64,000 nt of DNA, taken from the NCBI GenBank assembly GCA_026929865.2, contig CM049406.2, positions 26,601,001-26,665,000 of the forward strand, read 5' to 3'. Origin of the DNA: Hyperoplus lanceolatus. Taxonomy: Eukaryota > Chordata > Actinopteri > Uranoscopiformes > Ammodytidae. The position numbers and the translations under genes are program-made. The first letter of the stretch is position 1, and each line of letters opens with the position of its first letter. Below are positions 38,201 to 47,268 of the stretch, piece by piece. The notes below the pieces were generated by a model, which ran no database searches, had not been told where the DNA came from, and worked only from the letters and a program-made list of their open reading frames with translations.

Positions 38201-38523
38201 CAAGTAATTTTAGGTCAGAAGTCACAATGCAGTGCAAAAGGTTATTAAATCAATTTAGGTCCTGTGTTATAAAGATAAAGTAGATAATGACTACGCCATT
38301 AAATAGAATACTAAATCACTCTATGAACAATTAAGTGGTACATACAATATCTGCATGACTTATTTGAGGCCTAAAGCTTCTGTCCACTGTAAATCTAATG
38401 CTATTGACTAACCACTATTCTTTTGATATATACGGTCTAATTCTCACCATGCTCAAGTATCCGACAGGCACCAAGGGTCAGGCTCATAAGCTGCTGGGGT
38501 CGTTTCTGTTTCCGACGGGACAT
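32293..38523 (-). CDS. sall2: Sal-like zinc finger transcription factor 2
   Basis: Spalt-family nuclear transcription factor. Three coding exons: 38448-38523 (25 codons plus one base), 32947-36794, 32293-32598. Phases agree (G|AT, then AAA|GGT), giving 1409 residues. Exon 1 encodes [12 protein letters not shown], the family's N-terminal co-repressor (NuRD)-recruiting motif. At about 200-232 is the glutamine-rich helix ([15 protein letters not shown]). A C2H2 pair lies at about 421-475, a triplet at about 848-932 and one finger at about 1293-1318 that straddles the last intron. The pair-triplet-single arrangement and the acin1/mmp14 neighbourhood favour SALL2 over SALL1, 3 or 4. The protein is longer than human SALL2 (1007 aa) because of Ser/Thr/Pro-rich spacers. 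The usual N-terminal C2HC finger is not seen. The apparent start at 36786 is an internal TTG, not the real start. Confidence 0.93.
36795..38447. other. sall2 intron 1
   Basis: About 1.65 kb. No zinc-finger-coding exon was found on the minus strand. A short (CA)n tract lies near 37671-37695. Confidence 0.65.
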
Positions 38524-39150
38524 GCTTCTGCAGGATGTTACCAACGCAGCGGCGCATTGACCAACTCACACTTCTATTCTGTCTCCTTGCACACTGAAAA
38601 AAGTAGGTATCTAAATTACACAGAGGAAAAAAATTAGGAAAAACTAAATGATGATCTCCAAAAAAGCGACAATGGATGATCCAGGTTGATTAATCGCAAT
38701 AAAGCGTGTCCACGTTGGTGACATTGTGGTGCAGAGAAAGAAAAACTAAAGTGCCATGTGACAGTTTCTCTCAACAAGTCTCCCTTTTCTCAAAACTCAC
38801 CGTTGGCCCTCCTTCCCCACACACACACATGCACACACACACACACACACAGCTCACTTGTTCATCCACTACTTTGCATTCAAATGGCAAGTGAACACCC
38901 CTTCTTTTGAGCCAAGAGTCCACTGCCTCTCTTTAGTAAATCTTCATTGGCGCTCAAGTTTATCACATAACGGCCTGTGCCTGGGCTTTTGATCACTGAT
39001 ATGAGTCTATCAAATCTAAAAATCATGTGTCCTGTATTGTCTTGCGACGAAACATGGACACACAGGTGTTCGCAAAAGCCAACACCAGTTCACGGTTAAA
39101 TAGTATAGATTTTTTACTAAACCAGACATAATGTGTTAGGCCACCATGCA

Positions 39151-39201
<51 letters not shown>

Positions 39202-40242
39202 TTCAAGTCTGTGTGATAAGCTATGTTTGTGAGATTTCAGGATGCTCTTGCCACCTCTAAAACAGGCTTTTGTGTGAGCTCAGCAAACAGAGCGGCTGAA
39301 ATGAGGTGGAATTTGCAACAATGGCGTTGAGGCAGCACAGCTGAGTGAACATCACCCTCTCAGAGCCTCTCCAACACATAAGGCCACTGACTAGAAGGCA
39401 CAATGCTCCCTTTTCACCCTCATCCCAACCGCTTACCACGTGGAGAGAGAGGTAGTGAAAGAAAGACAGAGTGAGGAAGAAAATAATTTTTCACCCGGGC
39501 CCTGTGACACCCTCCACCCCCACCCCCCTCTATGTCTTTTCTGAGGCTTGGATCGAATAATACAATGCCCTAAGGTTTGACATAAAGTCTGAATGTTAAG
39601 GTCCTCACAAGATGCTTGTGAAATCAGGCCTCAAATCAATGACGTGTATTTGAATTATTTAAAAGAGGTCTTCCTTTGTTAGAATGGGAGTCTTATTAAT
39701 TACATGTAGACAGTCTAATACAGTACTTATTTAATTTCTGTAGTGGGTTTAGGAACATCTTTCTATGCAAACTAAGCAGTTATTTTCGAATAATATAAAA
39801 TGATTAAAAATCTGATAATTAGGCTATAAACATGCTCGTCGTTGCGTAATCGATACTACTTCGTCAAAGGGAAAGAAGCAACAACTCTTAGCCTATATAG
39901 TTATCAAACAGTCAAAAATGAGAATCTCATTGTTTTTTCAGGTCTATTGTGCCAACAACGCATTCGTATTTTTCGTGCCATCTTGCCAATATGTTCACGA
40001 CGGTCGGTCGTTTTCTTTTAACACCAATGTTTAGAAACGAGCGCAAAATACGGCTGAGAAATGCGCGTCCCCGCTACTGTACGCCGACCTGTTGCACGCC
40101 ACGCGCGCTCTCACATCATAACAAGTTATGATTCATAAAATATTATGACTTCTCCGAAAAATACAGTCCCGGATGTGCATTTCCCCCACAGGCCGCTCGT
40201 CGCCGACACAACCCTTTTAAATATAACACAAAAACAACTTAC
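38524..40242. other. Upstream region of sall2
   Basis: Presumed 5' UTR and intron or promoter of sall2. CA-rich microsatellites occur at about 38819-38850 and 39147-39199. Nothing else recognised. Confidence 0.45.
39147..39199. repeat. (CA)n microsatellite with CGCGCG interruption
   Basis: CA dinucleotides interrupted by a short CG run at about 39160-39167. Confidence 0.95.
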
Positions 40243-40720
40243 CATGTTAGAAACGATGATTTTTGGCAGCGAGTTAGTGTAATGACAAGGGGGCAAAAGG
40301 CTCAGGAGCTTATGTTGGGTAAGATCAGCTCCGTCTCTCAGCCGGGACACTGGCGCAGCATTTCCCTATTCACTCCCAGGGATGCGCAGTCGGACAGCCG
40401 CATTTTTTTTTTCAATTATTTATCTCCGTCGCAAATCGCGTTTCTGTCTCTTATGACAAAGGGTTATTACGCCTGAATGTATACTCATAGTCCAGTGGCG
40501 GGACAAGAAGCAGGGCGGTGCAGATTGCTGTACCCGCTAGAGGGGGAGGATTATTTTCTTGGCCGTGCGTGCGTGCTGCTCTTCCTCCTCTCTTTGTATT
40601 TGGTCGGGGCCTGCTCTTGTCAGGCCTGTCTGCGCTCTCTGCGGTACTGTCTGTCTGTCTGCTTAGCTGTCTGTCTCCCTGTCTCTTATAATTAATGGCC
40701 CTCGCCGGCAGACGGCCCTC
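40243..40720 (-). promoter_or_regulatory. CpG-enriched segment with a candidate non-coding first exon of sall2
   Basis: On the minus strand a canonical donor (ATG|GTAAGT) lies at 40243/40242, preceded by a fairly CpG-rich stretch. Human SALL2 has two alternative first exons, so a distal start here is plausible. If this exon joined the large exon directly, its ATG would be out of frame, so it is more likely untranslated. No transcript support. Confidence 0.3.
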
Positions 40721-40876
40721 TGGGAAACAGTGACCACGGTTACCTTCACACTGGCTCTCAGAGTGCATCTTAGATAGGCTACATAGGAGGTCTGGCCCGG
40801 GCACACACATCTCTGATTCAGGGCTCAGTCAGTCAGACTGTTCGGCTATTAGAGATTTGCATGACCCCCCTCCTCC

Positions 40877-40920
<44 letters not shown>

Positions 40921-42098
40921 TTATCATAACATTATCATATTTAAATAAATAAAAAACATATCGATGAGATTTTCTTTTTTAAATGGGACTTTTTTATCCC
41001 TATGGATGGATGCACTGTGCTCTAATTAAAGTATTGGGCTGTTTTGGTTCTAGCTCATAATGTTAGAACCTGAGGCATACATTATCCAAAAGACAAAATA
41101 AAGGATTGCCACCGAATGGAACCATTTCCAAAGACAAAGGCACGATGGAACTTGGATCATGTTTTTGGTCATTTGGAGACTGAAAATATTTAGAACGGAA
41201 TTAATTAATCTGATAATGGTTATGCACGGCGTTTAAAGTCCTGTCGCATGGACATAAAGGATATTCTGTCGTTTGTTGTGGCCATTTCTAGTAGCCTATT
41301 CTTATGTTGTTACATTGTAACTTTTTCTTTGGATAAATATATAACTTCCAGTTTTAGACTTTTGATTGCATGAGTCACACTCTTTTAGTACCAATATTGC
41401 TTCAGATGGTTCAATAAAGTGCAAACCATAGTTTTAGGATTATCACCATACATTAAACCCTTCTCTGACAATGAAAAGACTACTACCTTATTAGTCCAGG
41501 CATTATATGACCTGACCTCAAACAAATTGCAACAGAAACCATTCCAACTGTTTTTGACTCGTGAATATGTAATTAATAACATACTAAAAGTCTTAAGGAA
41601 TCCATGTGGTGGAAAGTACTTTTCTAAGGGGTTTCTTAACCATAACTTTATACCAATTTTCGGCTTCCTTAAGTACTGTTTTGTGGTAGAGGGGATATGT
41701 GCCAAATTGTTAACCTTTTCAGAAAAGCTTGAAACTTGGTACACTTATACAGTTTGGGGCCCTGAACATTTTCAGATATTTAGCCATTGCAAAATCGAAT
41801 CATGGTTGCCGTGGCGACCATTTTACTTTCCGCCATAGCCTAATTATGCATTTTTCATCATAACTCCAGAACCAGACATAATAACACATAACTAGTGATG
41901 TCTACCCCTATGTTTTCATGGTCAGGGATTACAATGATACCACATACAACATCAGAAACTATTCAGGTGAATAGTTAAGGGTGAATTCAATGATTTTGCG
42001 GAAATTAAATCAGTAGTCTTAGAACATCAAAGTGACTTTTTCTATGTTGCATGAATGTTGTGTAGACTTTTATAAACTCTTACCAGAAACTTGTCACT
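40721..42098. other. Intergenic, repeat-rich
   Basis: Contains a (CA)n tract at about 40880-40919. The stretch from about 41390 to 42060 is unusually open in several frames (139 codons on plus at 41419-41838, 119 on minus) but shows no known motif. It may belong to the repeat unit holding the ORF at 42099. Confidence 0.4.
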
Positions 42099-42671
42099 AT
42101 GACAGCACAGGACCCGACAGCCGACCTGGACCTCATATGGAAAACAGCCATCATGTTTGCCTCACAAAGGCCAGCATGGTCTGGTATGATGCAATTCGCA
42201 CAGCGTGGCACTCACCCAGGGAAATCATCCTTTGTCTTTCTCCCAATGATTGATATGAGCCCCAATGACCCCACATGCATCTACTCCACATTGAAGTTTA
42301 TTTGTGAACATGCCCAGCGCCACAATACCACCCCCATCATAACATTCGATCAACCACTCTGGTGGAAGGCCCTTCTGATCATAGAAGCTGAGCCAGAGGG
42401 AAGTGACTTGGGCAACATAGTCCTGCGACTTGGGGGCTTCCACACTGAGATGAGTTTTTTGGGATCCATTGGGCATCTCATGGCTGGTGCTGGGTTGCAG
42501 GAAGTGATGGAGCTTTTCTATGCAGCCAATGCTGTTGTGCACATGATGACAGGGAAGGCAATTGCACGGGCTGTGCGTGCACACCTCCTTATTGATGGCG
42601 TTCTGAATGGCCTGATTCTCTTTTATATGTATGTTTTTGGTGATAAAGTATTGGATAATTGCAAACTTTGA
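42099..42671 (+). CDS. Unidentified 190-codon ORF, probably part of a repetitive element
   Basis: I do not recognise the family with certainty. The ORF starts at a true ATG and reads MTAQDPTADLDLIWKTAI, with protein-like composition. Distinct blocks are FLPMIDMSPNDPTCIYSTL, TPIITFDQPLWWKALLII, LRLGGFHTEMSFLGSIGHLM and GKAIARAVRAHLLIDGVLNG. Codon-like structure and absence of low complexity argue against chance. An AG preceded by a pyrimidine stretch at about 42086 could be a splice acceptor, and the last dozen codons look like read-through past an exon end. It lies just left of a Tc1-like element, in a repeat-rich gap. A domain fragment of a multi-copy mobile or domesticated gene is the best guess. 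The overlapping 200-codon minus ORF is taken as its shadow. Confidence 0.4.
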   Translation: MTAQDPTADLDLIWKTAIMFASQRPAWSGMMQFAQRGTHPGKSSFVFLPMIDMSPNDPTCIYSTLKFICEHAQRHNTTPIITFDQPLWWKALLIIEAEPEGSDLGNIVLRLGGFHTEMSFLGSIGHLMAGAGLQEVMELFYAANAVVHMMTGKAIARAVRAHLLIDGVLNGLILFYMYVFGDKVLDNCKL

Positions 42672-43539
42672 CCAGATGGTGCAGGGGATCAAAAAGTTAT
42701 TGAGATTCATCCTCTGTGGACTATCAATTTGTGTACCATATATATCATGGAAATCCAATAGTTGATGAGCTATTTCTCTCTGGACCAAAGTAGTGAGTCC
42801 GTAAGTCATTGCCCTTGACTGCGTCACAGCATTAGTGGTCAGTTGGCATGGTGGCTCAAACAGGGATTAGCATACATGTAAACAAGAATAGCACTAATCT
42901 CCTAGGTAATATGATCTTATTTTTAGACTTCTAGTAGCTGGACACCCTGACCTATTAGAAGAAATCATTTACTGCAGCAGCAGCCAACTGAGCTTGTTTC
43001 AAACTAAATACATCTTAATAATATGTTTTCATTGAAATTTGATTGGACAGTTTTGCAGTTGTCATTCATTTATAAACTCAGCCTAGTTTAGCTGTGACTA
43101 AAAGCTTTGTAACTGCGATGGCATGTTAATGTCTACAAACAAATTAAATTAAGATAATGCAAACTTTACACAGTTAGGCTAGTTGTCTTATCAGCTGACA
43201 ACCGTGTCCCTCAGCACACTGTAGGTGAAAGGTGCTGGGGTTTTTGGTCTTACATTAGTATAACCACTAGGTGTCTCTCAAAGACGTAAGTTAGAGACAT
43301 GTCATTCTTGAGTGCCTTATATTTTAACGCTGCTAAGTTCTACCTGATCATTTTAACAATGAAATGAACCTTTAACCACATACAAAATATATTGCACAAA
43401 TATATTTTATTTAAACAATCCATGTGTTAAAGAAAAAGTACAGTAATAACAGGTCGAACAAAAACATAAAAACATCAGTTTATCAATAAATATATTCATG
43501 CGCTCAACCTGTCTATAGCCAATTCTCATATAACACATA
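42672..43539. other. Intergenic, nothing recognised
   Basis: AT-rich sequence between the 190-codon ORF and the Tc1-like element, with no supported feature. Confidence 0.5.
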
Positions 43540-45026
43540 CAGTCCCCTCCATAAGTATCGGAACAGTGAGGCCAATTCCTTTATTTTTGCTGTAGACTGG
43601 AAACATTTGGGTTTTACACCAAAAGATGAATATGAGACAATAGCTCAACATTTCAGCTTTCATTTCCAGGTATTCACATCTGGATCTGATACACAACTGA
43701 GAAGATAGCATTATTTGTAAAGGAACACCACATTTTTAGGAAATTTTTTGGAACAGATAGACTTTAAATAAATTAAAGTGAATAAAACATACTATTTTGT
43801 CGCAAATCCTTTGCTTGCAATAACCGCATCAAGCCTGTGACCCATTGACATCACAAAACTTTTGCATTCTTCTTTTGTGATGCTTTTCCAGGCTTTCAAC
43901 GCAGCCTCATTCAGTTGCTGTTTGTGTTAGGGGGTTACTCCTTTCGGTCTCCTCTTTAGCAGATAAAATTCATGCTCTATAGCGTTTAAGTCTGGAGATT
44001 GACTTAGCCAGTCTAAAACCTTTCACTTCTTGCCCCTGATTAACTCCTTCATTGTGTTTTGGGTCATTATCTTGCTGCATGATGGAGGATCTTCCAATCA
44101 GTTTGGTTGCATCTTTCCTTAAATTGTCAGACAAAATGTTTCTGTAAACTTCTGAGTTCATTTTGCTGTTGCCATCATGTGTTACATCATCAATGAAGAA
44201 TAATGAGCCTGTCCCAGAAGAAGCCATGCAAGCCCAAGCCATGACATTGCCTCCACCGTGTTTCACAGATGAGCTTGTATGCTTGGGGTCATGAGCAGAT
44301 CCTTTCTTTCTCCAAACTTTAGCCTTTCCATCACTTTGGTAAAGGTTCATCTTGACAACAACACAGTAACACATGATGGCAACAGCAAAATGAACTTAGA
44401 AGTCTACAGAAACATTTGCTCTGCCAATTTAAAGAAAGATGCAACCAAACTGATTGGACGATCCTTCATCATGCAGCAAGATAAGGATCCAAAAAAACTG
44501 CAAAAACAACAAAGGAGTTAATCAGGGGCAAGAAGTGGAAGGTTTTAGACTGGCCAAGTCAATCTCCAGACTTAAACGCTATAGAGCATGCATTTTACCT
44601 GCTAAAGAGGAGACCAAAAGGAGTAACCCCCCAAAACAAACAGCAACTGAATGAGGCTGCGGTGAAGGCCTGGAAAAGCATCACAAAAGAAGAATGCAAA
44701 CGTTTTGTGATGTCAATGGGTCACAGGCGTGATGCAGTTATTGCAAGCAAAGTATTTGTGACAAAATATTACGGTTTATTCACTTTAATTTATTTAAAGT
44801 TTATCTGTTCCAATACTTCTGCTCGCCTAAAAATGTGGTGTTCCTTTTCAAATAATGATATCTTCTCAGTTGTGTATCAGATCCAGATGTGAATACCTGG
44901 AAATGAAAGCTGAAATGTTGAGCTATTGTCTCATATTCATCTTCTGTTGTCAAACCCAAATGTTTCCAATCTACAGCAAAACTAAAGGAATTGGCCTCAC
45001 TGTTCCGATACTTATGGAGGGGACTG
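43540..45026. mobile_element. Palindromic, defective Tc1/mariner-like element
   Basis: Both ends carry CAGTCCCCTCCATAAGTATC and are flanked by TA (43538-43539 and 45027-45028), the Tc1 target. The inverted repeat is not limited to terminal repeats of about 200 bases. The left arm, about 43540-44186, is an imperfect reverse complement of the right arm, about 44366-45026, around a unique centre of about 180 bases. Each arm holds the same 3' part of a Tc1-type transposase: minus strand in the left arm (LIGRSSIMQQDNDPKH) and plus strand in the right arm (LIGRSFIMQQDKDPKK). The minus-strand reading at 43970-44374 also covers the centre (SVKHGGGNVMAWACMASSG). The N-terminal DNA-binding part is absent and both copies have frame damage, so it is not autonomous. 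Confidence 0.9.
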
Positions 45027-45028
45027 TA

Positions 45029-45768
45029 TACATGTACTATATCACTGCACAACCAATCTTAAAGTGTATTCATGTTATAACTGTACTAAGTCTACCACAA
45101 TATCATATTTATTTAATATAAAGGTATATTGTATTTTTTTTCCTATATTTAACTTATTTGTTTAGATTCCTATTTTTACAGTATAATTTTCATTTTATAC
45201 ATTTTTGTTTGAGCATTGTTGGAGGTATCCTGAAGCCCGGAGAATTAAGAAATGAATTGCCAGTATTTTTCAGTGAGACTATAATTGTTGTGCACATGAA
45301 GACTACACTGAACTTATTGCAGCAAGTTAGGCATATAGCGGCGCTTTTTCAGAGTTTATATTCTAACTTTTCCAGGTTTTGAACTTGTTGTTATAGAGAA
45401 GTAACTAGGAAACAGTTGTGTTTATCACATGTGGCTGACATGGAGCAACATTGCAATTCTTTTGGTGAATTTATTCTGGCCACCTGTAAGTCCAATGTTC
45501 ACACTTTTTTGGCTCTGTTTGCCTTCCAACAGCTCTAATGACATTGGTGATAATGAACCAAAACCAAAAGTCAAGTTGTGGGCAGTTAATGTACAATAAC
45601 AACAACAAAATAAATCCACTGAAAAATGCTGAGCTGACTTTCACCGTGTACAATTGCTGTTATTCAGTGCAGTTATTAGTAAGGTCTTTTCACACTTGGG
45701 TAAGATTTGATGTCCTTGAGAAACCCGCAGCATAGTTTGGTTTTTCTTCAGGACGTTTTCCAGACAAC
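45029..45768. other. Intergenic, nothing recognised
   Basis: AT-rich sequence between the Tc1-like element and the GPCR 3' end. Confidence 0.5.
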
Positions 45769-45871
45769 TTTATTTTTCTCACGTTGGGAGGTACACCTTG
45801 AAACTCAAAGCATTTAGCGTATGCGAGAAAAAAAAATGATGCAGTGGAAGCGACAATACAAGGGGAGTCAA
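45769..45871 (-). terminator. GPCR 3' UTR with poly(A) signal
   Basis: AATAAA on the minus strand at 45769-45774, about 100 bases after the stop codon. Confidence 0.55.
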
Positions 45872-46801
45872 TCATACAGTCGTCTCTGTGTGTGAAGTTA
45901 CTGCCAGCCTGTGCTGAAACTCTTTGAACTTCTTCAGAGGCAGTTTGCAGCAGGGAAACGATTCCACCGTGTCCCTCCTAATGAAAATGTAGATTAAAGG
46001 GTCTACCAACGGGCTGAGATAGACAAGACAACTGGTCAAAACACCGGACCAATCCCTGACAGTGTCTTCTTCACTGTCACCTTTAAAGGAGTAATAGAGG
46101 TTCCTGATACTGAAGGGGAAGAACAAGACTGTGTACGTCCCCAACACCAGACTCAGAACGCCCACAACTCTCCTCCTGTCCTTCCTTTTATGTCTCATAG
46201 ACAAACTCTTCTTGAGGGCTTTCCATGTGGCCACGAAAACACCCAGAAGAATTGGTGCGGGGAAGAGGCAGAAGATGGAAAATATCGACAAGGAGATTCT
46301 GGTGTTAGTCTGGAATTGATAATCCAAAATGGAGTAGGCCAGCGAAAAGGTCCAAAGGCAAAGTGAGATGAGGATGGGTAACCTTGCATTGTTCTGCGTG
46401 TGGTACCACAATGGGCAGGCCACCATTACATACCGCTCTACAGAAATCAGTAGCATGAAACCCAAACTGGAGGTCAGGCCAAGGTGGACCAAAAGTCGCC
46501 CAATGCAGCGGGCCCAGACTAAGGGGGAGAAGGTTGCATCAAAATACCTACTGATTATGAATATACATGTGATCCCGATCTGAATGAGATCTGATAGGAG
46601 AAGGTTAATGGCGAAGATCGGAGCCACTTTGTTGTCCTTGAGGAGACTCACCAGAGAGTAGCAGGCCAGGCTCACCTCAGGTAGTCCCACCACGAATATC
46701 ACCCAGTCCACCGCAATGCCTATGGGATTTGAGTAATAGGCTTGGTCTTTACAGAAATGTGAAGCATTATGTATCCAAGTCATCTGGCTGTGGTTGGACA
46801 T
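45872..46801 (-). CDS. Class A (rhodopsin-like) G-protein-coupled receptor, intronless coding region
   Basis: 309 residues with seven hydrophobic segments at about 26-54, 60-84, 95-123, 141-160, 169-193, 212-236 and 251-274. Family marks: NLLLSD in TM2, ERY (122-124) at the end of TM3, FFPF in TM6 and DPLIY (267-271) in TM7, the D-for-N form common in P2Y-like and lipid or proton-sensing receptors. Possible N-glycosylation at Asn3 and Asn12; a CC pair at 284-285 could be palmitoylated. Odd points: TM1 lacks the usual GN-V motif (GLPEV instead), and the short second extracellular loop has no cysteine to pair with Cys99. The ligand is not predictable. A 5' UTR exon is proposed: acceptor TTTGCAG before 46901, donor AAG|GTAAGT after 47148. 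Confidence 0.85.
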   Translation of the reverse strand: MSNHSQMTWIHNASHFCKDQAYYSNPIGIAVDWVIFVVGLPEVSLACYSLVSLLKDNKVAPIFAINLLLSDLIQIGITCIFIISRYFDATFSPLVWARCIGRLLVHLGLTSSLGFMLLISVERYVMVACPLWYHTQNNARLPILISLCLWTFSLAYSILDYQFQTNTRISLSIFSIFCLFPAPILLGVFVATWKALKKSLSMRHKRKDRRRVVGVLSLVLGTYTVLFFPFSIRNLYYSFKGDSEEDTVRDWSGVLTSCLVYLSPLVDPLIYIFIRRDTVESFPCCKLPLKKFKEFQHRLAVTSHTETTV

Positions 46802-47148
46802 CTTGTAATAGCATTGAGCTCTGCAGTTTTTCTCAGTGACGTTGTATTTTTTTTATCAACTTGTGCCCATTGGATAGGCCTATGTTCTTGCTTTTCCCTT
46901 TCTGCAAACACCGTGACACAAAAACAAATACATATAAACAAACAACATGTGAGTCAATAGCCACGCATAATGCACACATAAGGAAATTGCATAGTCATAT
47001 TATTCAATATGTTTCAAAGTAAAATGTTGGTATCTTTCATATTTGTTAAAGAGATTCAACACTAGTGATACAAACCTAAAAAAAAATTCAAAGAAGATGT
47101 ATCAGAAAAAAGCAGAGAGAAAGAGTTTTCTTAATTGATTGACTTACC

Positions 47149-47268
47149 TTGACATCTTAGTTGCATTGTGTTATTCACTCCTCTGTTTCAGTTAGAGCAG
47201 GGAAGTTGTTCGCTGTCATGATGTCGAGAGGTTTCAATGACCTTCGATCCAACCATGTCCTGGAAGAG
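47149..47268 (-). other. Candidate untranslated first exon of the GPCR gene
   Basis: Minus-strand sequence ends GATGTCAAG followed by the consensus donor GTAAGTCA. The exon starting at 46901 has a good acceptor 100 bases before the ATG. The left edge is approximate. Inference only. Confidence 0.35.

Noticed and set aside
42225..42827. 200-codon minus-strand ORF opposite the 42099 ORF
   Set aside because: Antisense reading of the more protein-like plus-strand ORF; it has no motif of its own.
43970..44374. Working Tc1 transposase
   Set aside because: Only the 3' half is present, read into an inverted copy; the DNA-binding region is absent and frames are damaged.
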